Assembly: GCA_030704615.1 (NCBI GenBank)
Contig: CM060732.1
Span: 20,210,001-20,274,000, forward strand
Origin: Takakia lepidozioides
Lineage: Eukaryota > Streptophyta > Takakiopsida > Takakiales > Takakiaceae
Direction: 5' to 3'
DNA length: 64,000 bases
Position numbers and translations under genes: made by a program. Positions 1-11,557 of the stretch are shown piece by piece (within the stretch, counting starts at the first letter, position 1; every line of letters begins with the position of its first letter). Below the pieces are notes generated by a model. That model saw nothing but the letters and a program-made list of their open reading frames with translations. It had not been told where the DNA came from and did not search any database.

Positions 1-3000
1 CATCAAGGACATTCTCAAGCTGGAGGCCGAGTTTGTTCATGGGTATTTGGATGGATCCGCCGTCTTTTACGTTTCTACAAAGGATTCCAGAGGCAATGAG
101 CTCCTTGTGGATGAGTCAATCGTGGACTCCTGGGATCCCATTTGGAGACAGGTGAATGAATCCTTCGAACTTCTTCTCTCCAGGAAACCTTCCACCCGGG
201 CATTCTCAGGGAAGATGTTTCACGTTTGGGATGGCAACCACTGGTTGCTTGCATGGATGGCTGTCATTGGGAGGCTTCACTCACAGAAGGAAGAGTGGCA
301 TTACTCTGTTCGATCGATGGTGCTGGATTGTGACGGGAACATGATGGGTCTTCTGACGGCAATGAATGATGTGAACAGGTTGGTTTCTCATTCTACATGT
401 TCCACTTGTGGTTCCGTGGTTCTTTGATTCAAGTCCTTGAATTTCATTCTGACTTTCAGATATCATTCTGCAGAGGGACGGAGACATCGCATGTCAAAAC
501 GAGTCTGGTTCACACACTGTATTGGATACAAAGGATCGGACAGATGCCCTTGACCAACTTCAAGACCATCCTTTCAGCAGAGACGTACAAGAAGTGCGAA
601 AGCTCCAAGACATCGGAAACGTGGTACTCGTTGACCCGTGAGGCTTTCATGGAGTACATGTACACGGTGAGATACATCTTCCTTCATCTGGCCTTCCCAT
701 ATTCCTGCTTCCACATGTTTGTTTCTGTTTGTTTCCCTTGACCTTGGTTGATGCAACTCTCGTGCATTCCCTTGCAGCAAGACATTGCAGATGCAGGGGA
801 GCGTGGCAAACTGGAATACTACAGCTGAACCCCTGAGGAGAGAAGGACAGCAAAGGGGGTTGAGAGTCACATCCGGAAAGAGATGACCGCTACAAGAATG
901 ACTGTAATGAGTGCTTTTGTGAAGCAGTTGAGAATTGCCGACCCATCATTCGGATCGCAGTTTCTCCTGGAGATAAAAAACCATTATAACAAGCCAGGCA
1001 AGCCAGAGATGGCCCAGGAGAAGTTGCACAGGTTGTCTACCGCCGTTGTGTCTTCAGAACAGAAGGTGAAGTGGCTACAGATATGGAACTCCGATCCCAC
1101 AGTTAGGGATACCCACATGTTCCCCAGGCCGGAGAAAGAGAAGAAGACCCAGCGTGTCATTCCTGTCAGTGACAATGTGCTGGACACATGGCTTCACAAG
1201 GCCACTTACTGGAGCCAGGTGTGATGTCCTTTCCTGTGTCACTTTCTTTTCTCTTTTCCTGTCCTTCTCTTTCCATTGCCTCTTACATTCGCTGTGATTG
1301 TTTTTGGGTTCATTCTTGCATTTGAATTGTTTTGCAGTTGGAAGAAAGGGCCCGGTCGGTTCTGCATACTCAGCTGGCTGACTATGGCATCACTATGACA
1401 ACACCGAAGGTCTCCTTTGAAGCATACATGAGGAAATGGAGAGCCACAGTGTGGCACTCTTGTTTCTTTAAAGAGTTCAGCAAGGAGGAACAAATGACCT
1501 TGACCAGCAAGAAAAAGGAGAGGAAGCCTGGAAACGATGCCTTTACAAGTGCACACCCTTGGCCGTTCAGGCTACTTAGTGTGCTCTGGTTGCAATGTAC
1601 TGTGCCGCATACTGTTTAAGGGGGTCTTCCTGGTGTGATGGAAAAGCTGAGAGACAATAATTGCATTGCATAATGAGGCTGTCTCTGTTCGTGCAGGTAC
1701 ATAAAGTTTGTTCTCATGGAAGAGATTGCTTAGACAAACATCCAGATTTCGTGGACCTTTGGCTTGTCCCTGCTGGCAACCAGACCATGTTTACTACTGG
1801 GATCTTGCATGACTGGGGCCCAGACCATCTTTCTTCTTGTGGTTGGTATTTGGATTGCCCTCCTTCTGAGACCCCAGCTCCGGAGGTGTCTTTGAGGAGA
1901 GAGAATGAGCGTATTGCAGCCATTGCCGCAGCAGCCGACCTCGACATTCATGAACAAAATTTGAGGACTCTTGCAGAGAAGGAGCCTCTCGCTCAGGATA
2001 CCCCGGGTAGAGGAAGAAAGGCAAAGGGAAAAGATGTTGCTGGTGTTGTGGGGAAAGGAAGGGGTAGAGGGAAGGTGGCACAAGGGCAGGGAAGTGTTGC
2101 AGATATTGGCCCAGTGGTGCATGTCCAGCAGACTCCACCGCATGGTAGGGGATCTGTGAGAAAGAACAAGGGGGTGGTTGATCCCAAGGACCCGTACCAG
2201 GCAGTGGAACATCCCATGAGGGTCATTCGCCCTACCAGGTTGGAGATGGCCAACGTCGGGTTCCTTGCCATGATGGAGTCCAAGAAATCTGATTTCAAGG
2301 GCGAGCCATCACCAGTGTGGGAGAGGATTGTGGAGTTCCTCGGCACGGTGCGTGTTCTCTTTTGCTTCTTCTATACTGTGGGCATGGATCGTTTCAATCC
2401 TCTTGAGTATTCCATTGTAATTTTGTTTGCAGGCTAAAATGACCAAATCCTGGGTGAACGGGAAGGAGAAGCCATATGCAGCCGAACTCATCATCTTGGA
2501 CATCCCTGATGGGTTGGCAGTCCCGGATGTCCCTCCATCGGGTGCTTGTCCGGGTTAGAATGCTTTTGATGAGCGCTACTGGCGGTGGGTTTTCTCCTTT
2601 TGCAATTTTTTCCTGTCCGATGCAGGTTTTTTGGTGCTCATCCAGTCCATCGACGTTCGCTGTCGCTGTGCACTTGCCAGCTATTTGAAAGCCTCCGGCA
2701 GGAGAGTCGTGAAGACATGGAATTGTGTGAACAGCATGTACCTTACGAAGGGGGATCGTCCGGGAGAGATGGTAAATTTGTCTTCTTCTTCATCTTCTTG
2801 GTGGTTCTCGGATGGAGTTGTATAGGTTGTTCGAACTCATATGTAGGGGCCTGATTTTTTAAGCTTCTTAGTTCCTTGTGGATGTCCTGTTCGCAGACTC
2901 GTTTGTTTGAAGCCGTTTGTCTCGTCCGAGTGCATCCACCAACGACTCCGGCCGCATTGCGGAGTTCGCCATCACTCATGGGGCAAGTTCATAGACGACA

Positions 3001-3475
3001 GGACAGATCCTCCCACGGATGACATGCACCACAACTACGTCGCTTGCGAAGGGGGAATGGGGTTCCTTGGAGAGGGGCGAGGGAGAGGAGCCCGACTTTC
3101 ATTCAAACGATTGTGGAGTGCTGCACCTACACAGACGCCAGAGTTCTGGATTTGTCAATGGGCATAGGTTCGTCTCTTCAACATTCACATTTCATGAGGT
3201 TTGATTGAGCTTGCACTTTCAGCACTTCCCACCGTTCCAAATGTGTCTTCAATGTCTGCTTCCTTCATTCTATTCAACTGCAGGTGCTTCGTACCACGCT
3301 TGCAAGGCCAGTGCGCGACATCTCTTTGGGATTGAAGGGGATGCTGAGATTTACAAGAACCTCCTGATGGGTTTGGGTGGACACACTTCTCAAGTCCTTC
3401 CGAAGCCCCGTCCCGCTGATATTGATACAGAGGAGACTTCCGACAAGGAGCTGGACTCCGACTTTGCCTGTGAGT
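1..3475 (+). pseudogene. Copy A: ParB-like / DNA methyltransferase-like gene, 5'-truncated by the window edge
   Basis: Approximate exons are 1-378, 475-666, 778-1218, 1338-1549, 1698-2347, 2433-2771, 2897-3169 and 3284-3475, with GT-AG borders at the same places as in the other copies. The ParB-like domain has DGNHW at 230-244; the Arg of the DGNHR motif seen in copies B, C and D is Trp here. The methyltransferase-like part has motif IV as DIPDG (2499-2513), and a motif I region running from VLDLSMGIG across the last intron to GASYHACKASARHLFG. Damage includes an in-frame TGA near 828, frameshifts near 1500, 1730 and 3000, and TAG for an expected Trp near 2557. The last recognisable exon ends with the shared TGTGAGTAAGT sequence. 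The roughly 1 kb tail and inverted end found in B and C are not seen, so the copy is truncated on the right. The product would act on DNA in the nucleus, but the function is inferred from motifs only. Confidence 0.75.
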
Positions 3476-3499
3476 AAGTTCAACCTGTGGATGCTTGCA

Positions 3500-4055
3500 T
3501 TGTTGTTTCAATTAGAATCAGGGTGACCACCAACAGGGTTCCCATGAAGACCCACAGCAGGCCATGCTTATGAGTTCCATAAGCAGAACACTCAATAGGG
3601 CATTCATGATACAATTCATTCATAACTTTGAACCTCAGACGAGAGTTACACAAGTGAGGGGAGTAGATATAGAGATTACTCCCCAATACTTGCAACAATT
3701 GTTTGAATTGCCATCAGGCCGTGTAAATGTGGATGAGCACAGGGCAAGATTGTAGATAGGCAATTTGTTCCAAGAAGGGAGTTTCTTTAAGACTCAGGGA
3801 TACACTTGCACCAAGGCCGAGTACCCAGGGTTAAAAGAGGTTGGTTAGGTTCTGAATGTTCTGTTTGCCATGAAACAGAACCAACAATACCTTAGCAGAT
3901 CATTCACGGAGGAGATACTGAAAGCCTTGAGGGGGAAAGATGTGGCTTGGGCGGACTTAATGTACAATGGTTTGGTGGAAGAGATGAAGCGATTACAAGG
4001 CACTGCTGCTAAGTCTCCGATCATTGTGTCTGGCCCAGTCATTGCCAAACTGATG
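3500..4055 (+). pseudogene. Split coiled-coil gene, segment 1 (N-terminal part)
   Basis: A plus-strand frame is open from about 3507 (QGDHQQGSHEDPQQAM) through MSSISRTLNRAFMIQFIHNF and resumes as FAMKQNQQYLSRSFTEEILK up to PVIAKLM at the left target duplication of element D. TAG stops occur at 3753-3755 and about 3847. After D the frame resumes at 16505 with KLMRNEAG, so D split one continuous frame. I do not recognise the family. The downstream pieces are coiled-coil-rich and end just before an LTR, so this may be the extra 3' ORF of a large LTR retrotransposon or a host gene carried by one. True start and introns are unknown. Confidence 0.5.
4047..4055. repeat. Left target-site duplication of element D
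   Basis: AAACTGATG lies just outside the left end of D and matches AAATTGATG at 16505-16513 in 8 of 9 positions. Both read Lys-Leu-Met in the same frame of the disrupted gene. Confidence 0.75.
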
Positions 4056-4230
4056 GGGGGCTGCTATTTCATGAGCCATGAGCCATGAGCGGCATGAGCC
4101 ATGAGCAGAGTCGTAAGTGTGGAAAAAAACATGAGCAGCACTATTTTCCGGAAATGAGTGTCCGCGGGAATAGGGTTTAGGGTGCCACGGTCATAGGGGG
4201 AGAAGGACCTCCCGATGAAGGAGGTTCGGC
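4056..4230. repeat. Left inverted end and subterminal region of D
   Basis: The end carries repeated CATGAGC words (4070-4110). It is followed by a TCCGCGGGAATAGGG and CCACGGTCATAGG stretch that resembles the TATGACCGTGGAATT subterminal stretch of element B (about 20735) and the CCATAGCCGCGGAATTG stretch of C (about 47155). These shared words show that the three elements are relatives, not just coincidental insertions. Confidence 0.65.
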
Positions 4231-4518
4231 AATGTTATTTAGAATTATATATTGAAAGGCAATGTTTCGCGAATGGTAGGGTGGTACTGCTCTGTACAAT
4301 GGGGGCCCATTTCAGCCTACCAGCCACTTGCAAAATCCACCCACACTCCCAATCCCAAACGAAATGAGCAATGACGCATTCTGGGAACGATGGACACAGA
4401 ATAGAATAAAAAGAGGGCACAATGAGGTTTTTATTGATCCACATGAATTGCATTTGAAGCACGTCTACTGTGCTGATTGTGCAATCAAATCTTTAGCCCT
4501 GTGCCTACTGAATACAAG
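4231..4518. other. D subterminal spacer
   Basis: No supported gene. A 78-codon open frame (4328-4564, plus) has no recognisable motif and overlaps the antisense ORF at its end; it is left unannotated. Confidence 0.4.
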
Positions 4519-5289
4519 TCACGTTGTCAATGGGACTTCGACTGCTCTCAGAACTAGCTCATGAGTCATGGGGCTCCTCCAGGTAAAGTCGATTGCAGCC
4601 GTTGTACCGCCCCTAGTGATGTTCACCACAATGTCCTGCCCTTCAATCATACCACCATCGAATATGGAAATCTTCACGTTTTCGTCGTCCACACCAATGC
4701 GAATGTCCCCATACAATGGAGAAGAGGAGCGCACTCCTTCAGGAGAATAGGTCTCTCCGATGGAGTCCACCCACGTCCAGTGGCAGCAGTTCCACCGCAA
4801 CAGCATAGCAATGCGCCTTCTTCTGCATGGGTGACCGTCGTAGCTGGGAAAATCGGAATCGAGGATGCGCAGGAGCCACGGACTCCTCAGACCAAGATCG
4901 TCACCCCGCTCGAAGGCGTAGTGGCCTAGGATATACTCAAAAGCCACCAATGTTTCCACAATCAAACCAGTATCTTCTCTGTAATCTGTGTACCAGATAA
5001 CAATGTCTCCCGATGTGGCCGAATACATTGCATAATCGATGCCTCCAAATGGGTAGTCGTCCCGGTTCCGGAAGCACGGCATCCTTGCAAAGGAGGACCT
5101 GAGGACGACTTGGATGCCGATGACCTTGCGGACAGCTACGAAGCCCTTAGATTTTGGAAATGATGCGAAGCGGAAGAGCAGTCCGGCCTCCAATAATGGA
5201 GCATCTGGGTCCCACGTACCCACCGACGGAGGTGGAACGTGTTCATCACGCCAGCGGTGGATGAACCCATACATCTTTCTCATCAACAA
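4519..5289 (-). CDS. Unknown 256-codon ORF unique to element D (candidate cargo gene or 3' exon)
   Basis: An uninterrupted reverse frame of 256 codons; the first ATG is at about 5283 (MRKMYGFIHRWRDEHVPPPS), and the frame is also open upstream through GLRWQISNYN, where GGTGGCAG could be a splice acceptor. The protein is mixed alpha/beta in composition with no signal peptide or membrane segment. Notable stretches are DIVIWYTDYREDTGLIVETL, LLRWNCCHWTWVDSIGETYS and a C-terminal IDFTWRSPMTHELVLRAVEV. It lies between the left end of D and the palindrome cluster, downstream of the methyltransferase-like gene. I see no counterpart at the same position in B or C. It lacks the internal stops of its neighbours, which suggests it was captured more recently or kept under selection. 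No family recognised. Confidence 0.5.
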   Translation of the reverse strand: MLMRKMYGFIHRWRDEHVPPPSVGTWDPDAPLLEAGLLFRFASFPKSKGFVAVRKVIGIQVVLRSSFARMPCFRNRDDYPFGGIDYAMYSATSGDIVIWYTDYREDTGLIVETLVAFEYILGHYAFERGDDLGLRSPWLLRILDSDFPSYDGHPCRRRRIAMLLRWNCCHWTWVDSIGETYSPEGVRSSSPLYGDIRIGVDDENVKISIFDGGMIEGQDIVVNITRGGTTAAIDFTWRSPMTHELVLRAVEVPLTT

Positions 5290-5330
5290 GTTATAGTTTG
5301 AGATCTGCCACCGAAGTCCATCCCCCGGAT

Positions 5331-5815
5331 GGAAATTCGGCGCCGCATTTACATCGAAGAGGGGATGGACTTCGTCGTGTCCAATGGCTAATTGCGATGT
5401 CCGTTCTGGAAATGCGGTGCCGCATTTCCATGTCCGTCATCGACTTTTTTTTGACAATGGAATGCGGTGCCAATTTTTGCTGATGGGCCTGCAGTTCGAA
5501 CAATGACCATCCCCAATATCGAAATGCGGCACCGCATTTCCAATTCCGCCATCTCGACCTCCTTGTTTGACCTCCTTGTTCAACCTCTGTAAGCGTGGTG
5601 GCATCCATGCAATGAGCGGGAGAAGCCAAAACTGGCGTGTGGACAAAGGAAATTTTGGAAATGCGGCACCGCATTTCCAATCGGCCGATTACTTTTTACT
5701 ATGCCAACATTGAAATGGAAAATTTAGTCTCTCCCCTGTTTTGGAAATGCGGTGCCGCATTTCCAAAAGAGGTTCTTAGAGTTGCCAAAATTTTGGAAAT
5801 GCGGTGCCCCATTTC
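5331..5815. repeat. Cluster of D-type palindromes
   Basis: Palindromes with arms GGAAATGCGG and CCGCATTTCC around a 2-base centre (TG, CA or CG) occur at about 5331-5353 (one arm degenerate), 5408-5429, 5459-5475 (half), 5520-5542, 5657-5678, 5743-5764 and 5795-5815 (one mismatch). Spacing is irregular (50-135 bp), so this is a set of dispersed sites and not a tandem array. Isolated members recur in introns at about 7120, 8381 and 9588, and near the right end at 15904 and 16001. Confidence 0.9.
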
Positions 5816-7119
5816 TGATTTTGGGAGCGTCGTGGTTTGGGCGATTGTGTGGGTGGAATGCACATTGGAGAGGGGTCACGAATGTCGGGGAGATTTTCCT
5901 TTATATACTCTGGAAGAGAATTTACATTTATAGAGACTTCATTAAAATTCTATTAATCTTGAAAATCATCCGAATCCTCATCCTGTTCTAGACTGTCCTG
6001 CTCCACCTCCACCCCCTCAGTGCCTTTCTCATCTCCAGCGGACTGCTCGTTGGCCAGGCTTTCGAAAATCCCATCTTCCCCTTGCGGAACTGTCCATCTC
6101 ACCTCCGTTGGGTCGTCTTCCTCCCTGTCTGCGTCGCTCTCATCCGCTGAATCACATATGTACTTTCGTACCCGTCTACCTGTCTGAGCTGCTGCCAACT
6201 CTTTCCTTATCCTTCTGTCCTCCCTAGCCCTCTCCAAAATCTGCTCTACTTTACTGGGATTCTCACTTCTTCTAATCGCTGTATTTGCAAGTTTAGCTGC
6301 ATAACTAGGAAGGGAGTAGTCCCTCACCGGGCTCGTCATGAAGTTGGCCCTCGCAAAGAACGGGACATTCTTCCTGGCAGGAAGTGTAGGCCCTACATGT
6401 TTCGACCCGGACCCTGCAATCCTGCACATGACAATCATCAACGAGACTAATGAGAACCACAGTCGGGAAATTCGTTTGACAAAAATGACCTAGAAGGCTT
6501 TGCAAACTTACAATGTTTGCACTCACTCGTATTCCGGGTTCTCCTCCGCATCAATGTCCACTGTGTCTTCCTCGGACTCCGACGAATCCGAGGAGACTTC
6601 CGCTCTGTTGGGAGCCTTAACATTCCGTTGCAGCCCTTCCAGATGGGATCCCCACACGGATGAATCCTCCTCGTAGGCAAAGAGGTGCCGGTCGGAAAAC
6701 CGCCCAGCCCACATTGAGGCACCTGTTACAATGCCATCCACACATTACCACATGGCGCTTCAGATGTTGTGAACTACATCCTAACGAGAATTTGCAGAAC
6801 AGCATAGATCAAGATTCTGCATACCTGTCCCACAGATGAGGTCGAGCACTGTGCCCTCCACGTCTGTGCATGTCTCCATAATTGTCTGAATGAAGGCAGG
6901 GCTCCGAGTCCGTGAGTACCGCAGGGGTTCCGTTGAAGTGAGGCTATGAGGGAGAAGTTCCTTGGGAACGTTGTTGAACAGAACGTCGTAATCAAGGGGG
7001 TCGCAGTTCGGGTCAACCTTTCCTCCCTCCTTCCGGAAAGCAAAGGTGGAGTTCTCCTTCACAAAGCAATATGCATCGAACTGCTTCGTCTGCATACACA
7101 GGGGGGAACGATTAGAAAC

Positions 7120-7139
7120 CGAATGCGGCACCGCATTTG
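7120..7139. repeat. D-type palindrome in an intron
   Basis: CGAATGCGGCACCGCATTTG lies in the intron between the motif IV exon and the next exon of copy D. Confidence 0.85.
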
Positions 7140-8380
7140 AAAACACCCAAGCAAATGAATGGACGAGTGCCAGTGTCGTAATCACCTTATTCCCTTCCGA
7201 CCAAAGGCCCAGTGTGTTGATGCACGTCCACTTCTTTTTCAGAATCGGGACGGCGCTCTTGCGGGTCCACTTCGCAATTCCTGTCTGAGTGTTTTTTCCT
7301 CTGCTCGTCAGGACAACCACACAGCCTCTGTCGTCCAACACCATGCGGGCAAGCCCAAATCCTTTCTTCCAAAAGTCCTCCGAGTACCTGTTCCAAGATG
7401 GCAAAGCTTGCAGTCCTTCCACAGGCTCTCCGTCCGGAATATCCAAGATGATCATATTGCAAGACCACTCGGTGGCATTTCCGCCCCTCCTACAATCCTT
7501 GTCTGCACACACCCTCTCAAAGAACGAGACCATATTCTGAAATCCTGGGGTGTCGGAAGGCTCTTCGGCAGTCGCCTTCTTCAGTGCTCTGCCCTTCAAA
7601 CCCTCCATGGTCTTCATGTATGCCAACTTGGTTGCCCGTCCATCCAAAACCGCCAAGAAACTCTCATTTACACACTGGACTACTGTTTCGGGAGCCACTT
7701 TTGGCCTCTTCATTTCCACCGGCTTGAAAGGGTGCCCCCCTGGGGAGTTGAAGAGTGCCTTCTTTGCCGAGCTTGTTCTCGTGCCTCTCGTGACAACGGT
7801 GGGCACAGGGGAGGCAGCCTGCGTTTGGGGGGGTGGGCTGGTTGCAAAGTCTCCATCGGAGTCCTCTTCCTCACCCTCTTCCTGAACAGGCTGTTTCTGC
7901 TTCTTCGTTTTGGCGGGTGTCACAACAGCTGCTCCTTGCTAGCGAGTCCTCTTCTTCGACCCCTTCTGTTGGGCCTGCACAGCTGCATCCACCGTCTTTT
8001 GTGCCATCTCAGCTGCCTTTCTGGATTCTTCCAGAGCAGCAGATTCCTTTGCCGACTTTGGCCCAGCAGGGACACGTCTTTCCTTTCTCTTCTCTTCTGC
8101 CAAGGCGTGCAGATCTTTCTCAAACTCGTCAACAATACCGCCAGACATATCCAGGTACCAGGGGCATCCAACGAGATGCGCGGGATGCCATTGTTTCTGC
8201 ATCTCGGGTGTGTAGACACAGCTTGGGCCCGCCACGGTCCAAGCCATGAAGAATGGGGGCTCTTGAGCCAGGGCCCCTGTCTGAAGGAGCACGTATTTCA
8301 TATACCTGCAAGGCAGTCAGCATGCGTGAGCATAAGATTGGACGAACCTACTCGCAGAGTGCCACCGAAAACATAAAATG

Positions 8381-8402
8381 CGAATGCGGTGCCGCATTTC
8401 CG
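8381..8402. repeat. D-type palindrome in an intron
   Basis: CGAATGCGGTGCCGCATTTC lies in the intron between the exons at 8668-8461 and 8305-7180 of copy D. Confidence 0.85.
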
Positions 8403-9587
8403 AGACAAACCTCGTAACCAGGCTTTGCATACAAGGGCAGCTGTGCTTCACCTGTAAACAATTTGCATTGCAGCTTTCCCCGCTCCCTCCTGATGTGTAA
8501 ACTCCACGCTCCTTCTTGCTGTCTGTAGCTCTCTGGCGAAGAGGTTGTCCTTGTACGCACATCTGAAACGTGTCACGTAGTCTTCCAATGTCTGTGTTCC
8601 ATCCCATTTGACGTACAAGTCGAACGAATTTGTGTGCATTACGACTTGCTCCTTCGCATTCGACATTACCTGCGATTCCCAAATGCATTGTCACGTAGCA
8701 GTTCAGGGAATTCATTTCAGAAAAGCAAATCTAGGGAAGTACCTTGAATTACCTGGAACCACCAAGTCATGCGGTTGAGCCACACATCCACTGCAGGGTC
8801 GGAAACTTCGAGTGGAAAAGACCACATTGTCCTTATGCTCTCGGATGCATTCCAGATCGACAGCCACCATGTCTGCCATTTCCGATCCAATGTCAGGAGC
8901 TGGAAGAGAGTGGCTATTGCTAGGAAGGAACTTCAGTGCATTGAAACCTCACCTTCTCTTTCGCCTCAACACATGCCGTTGAGAGGTGATGCAGTTTCTC
9001 CAATTGCATGGTCGGCTGCATGGCCCGAGAATAGTGTTTTGCAATCTCGGGGATGAAGTCCTTTCCAAGTGCCGGATCTGCAATTGCCACCAGCTTCACA
9101 AGCTTTGACTTGTATTTGGTTCTGGACTTGACACCGGCTTCCTTCAAGTGCTCAGTCAATGACTGCAACGTTTTGACCTGTCCCTCACTTTCCATGAAGA
9201 AGCGTTTGGCATGGGCCAAATCCAGCTTGATGTTTGACAGCCAACAAAAACATGTAGAAGCATTACATTAGATTCATGTGGAAAGATTACTGGAAATTGG
9301 GGAAGGATGAGCAGAGGGAAATTGGAGGACGACTTACTTCGTATATCACCTCCACCATTCCATCCATAGTGAGACGATACCATGTCCGGTCTGTTTTTGC
9401 AACGGCTTTCTGAATGAGCTCGGGCTCCAACATTTCCGCAAACATCTGCGGATCAGTGAGACCAGTTTTCCTCACCCTGTACAACATATGTGCCATGTGG
9501 GTATGCACGTACGCATTCTCAATGACCCTGCAAGGCACACTCTCCAGTTCAGTACACGGAAGCACGGAAACAAACCAGAATGGAAAC

Positions 9588-9609
9588 CGAAATGCGGCAC
9601 CGCATTTCG
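9588..9609. repeat. D-type palindrome in an intron
   Basis: Arms CGAAATGCGG and CCGCATTTCG with centre CA, in the intron between the ParB-like exon and the next exon of copy D. Confidence 0.85.
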
Positions 9610-11076
9610 AACGTGCTAGGGAGGGTATGAGTATCTTACGAGTTGAGGTCCGCCATGGCATTCTTGAGCAGGGAGGAGTCTGCCGCCTTCACCTTGAGGA
9701 TGACACACTCCACCATGTCATGTCAGCCAATGTGCTTGGCATGGTTCTGCTTGATGTATTCCCACCAGGCAAGAAGTCGGTGATTCCCGTCCCACACAAA
9801 GAACATTTTACCTGACATATGGCCGAAGTCTGGATCACCCTTCAGCGTCACCTCGAATTCGTCGTTGCGAGTGTGCCAGTGGGTATCCCACGTTGACAAT
9901 TCATCGGCAGTGGGTCCACGAGTTTCGCCGTCCTCATTCTCAATGGAAACGTAAAACGCTGCCGATCCCAGACGGTACCCTTCTCGAAATGCGAACTTCA
10001 GCTTATCCACATCTCCGGGAAGGGCCTGCCTGACGATGGGAAGGGAGACCATGCGACAGAGTGGGATTCGAAGAGTCCGCTGGAATACCCTGCTACCCAG
10101 AACTCTGCCAATGCTATTGTGTGTCTCCTCCAACATTTTATCCGCTGCACTTTTGAAATCCTCTGGAGACATGTCTGTAGGTGCCAGTAGTGGCTGAGCA
10201 GCTGGAGCATCCTCAATTGGAGCTGCACTCTGGGGCCTGTTTGTGGGCAATTCTTCCATTGCAGAGGCCTCCTCCAGGCCTGCTTGCTCATCGGTGGTGA
10301 GGTCTTGCTGCGAACGTTCAGCGGCAGCACCCTCCTCCGGTACCAAATCGACAAAAACGGTCGATCCCATTGCCTTCGCTGCAGCAGAGACGGCCCCAAC
10401 AACTGCAGGCGGGAAATCCTCCAGGAACTGAGCTTCAGCTCGTGGAAGCAATTTTGCGGGAGATTGTTCGGCCGTCGCCCTGATTGCCTTCTCCTTCCTC
10501 ATCCTTGCAGGTGAAGGTGTCTGCTGCAATTGAATCTGTCTTTTACCCCGCTGCTTCATTCGCGTTGGGGGGGGTGAATCGGCCTGAGCCGGTTCAGAAA
10601 CCAGTAGAGGGACGGGCTGCTTCTTCTTCGACTTTGCTGGAGAAGGGCCCGACCCCTGCTGGCGATTCTCCATGACCGAAGAACGCGAGTCGATCTCTGG
10701 GGCTTTGAACTTGCCCTTCGAAGCCGCGTCTTTGAAACGCACAGGGCTAGGCCCGGCAGGAATACCCGCGCTCGGGGATCGGGTGGATGTACGTGCTGCA
10801 GCTAGCTCCTCGGACTCTTCCTGCGGCTCTTCGGATTCCTGCGATCCCTCCAGCACGTCCACCTTTCCTGTTAGGCATGCAAACATGTTCTGCATTCAAG
10901 TCTCCTAGCATTCAGTCTAAGAATTACAGAAGCAAAATGGGGGGTTCGGTGCTCGATCAGCTGCGCGCCGCCCGATCGCATGGAGCTCTCACTGGTGGCT
11001 GGGTTGCCGGAGTGGCCTGCTGCTCGGAGATGGCAATCTCCTCCTGTAGACGCATCTGCTTCCTCCGCTTTGGCAT

Positions 11077-11254
11077 TGGCCTACGTCCGAAGTATAATTT
11101 TCGGAGCTTGCGACGAGGTCTCCTGTCTGGTGCACGAACTCCCCCCCTCTCAGGTTTGAGCATGAGAAGAACAGAGACAGGGAAAAGGGGCAAAGAGTGC
11201 AGATGGAATGGGCGCGAGAGGGGTGACTGAGGAGACACGACAAAAGTAGATGAA
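11077..11254. promoter_or_regulatory. Short divergent intergenic region of D
   Basis: About 180 bp separates the likely starts of the methyltransferase-like gene (minus, near 11076) and the transposase gene (plus, ATG 11255). The same head-to-head layout occurs in B (about 850 bp) and C (about 600 bp), so a shared bidirectional promoter is likely here. No specific box is claimed. Confidence 0.4.
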
Positions 11255-11437
11255 ATGGCGGTGATGCACCACTTGGGTTCGAAAGGGTTGGACGAAAGTG
11301 TCTCCTCGTGGACTTTGCGTCATTACGAAATTCGAATCGTTCAGGGTACGCCTGCCGTCCGAAAAACAAACATCATTATCCAACGGTCAGGCCGCACCGC
11401 CTCATGCCACTTCAATCAGATAGAGTGCCGACAAGTA
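11255..11437 (+). pseudogene. Copy D transposase, N-terminal fragment (left of gypsy insertion)
   Basis: An open frame from ATG 11255 runs through SWTLRHYEIRIVQGTPAVRK to FNQIE, where retrotransposon sequence starts. Position and divergent orientation match the first exon of the B and C transposases. Sequence similarity to their N-termini is weak, so the assignment rests mainly on layout and on the continuation at 14606. Confidence 0.4.
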
Positions 11438-11557
11438 CAGCTTCCCTTCCCGCAATTTTTGGAACACCCTTTTGAGGTGCTCCAGGTGCTCCTCCTTTGT
11501 TTTCGAGTACACCAAGATGTCGTCGATGTACACGATCACAAAGTCATCCAACCACTC

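Larger units (their letters stand above)
5953..11076 (-). pseudogene. Copy D: ParB-like / DNA methyltransferase-like gene
   Basis: Approximate reverse-strand exons: start near 11076 (MPKRRKQMRLQEEIAI), 10895-9642, 9531-9341, 9236-8952, 8898-8754, 8668-8461, 8305-7180, 7090-6820, 6724-6540 and 6430-5953. Residues are listed in protein order. There is a long Ser/Pro/Ala-rich N-terminus, then IPLCRMVSLPIVRQALPGDV, then DGNHR (9777-9791) for the ParB-like domain. Next comes motif IV DIPDG (7429-7443), then VLDLICGTG plus ASMWAGRFSDRHLFAYEED (motif I), and an acidic tail exon ending EQDEDSDDFQD. The split motif I exon and the final exon join in frame through a GTGAGT donor (about 6538) and a CAG acceptor (about 6431). 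Breaks: TGA at 9723-9725 and TAG at 7939-7941. The gene is divergent from the transposase gene, with under 200 bp between starts. Confidence 0.75.

Noticed and set aside
7159-8376. 405-codon plus-strand open frame
   Set aside because: It is antisense to the methyltransferase-like exon of copy D, whose reverse reading has the conserved motifs and homologues in A-C.
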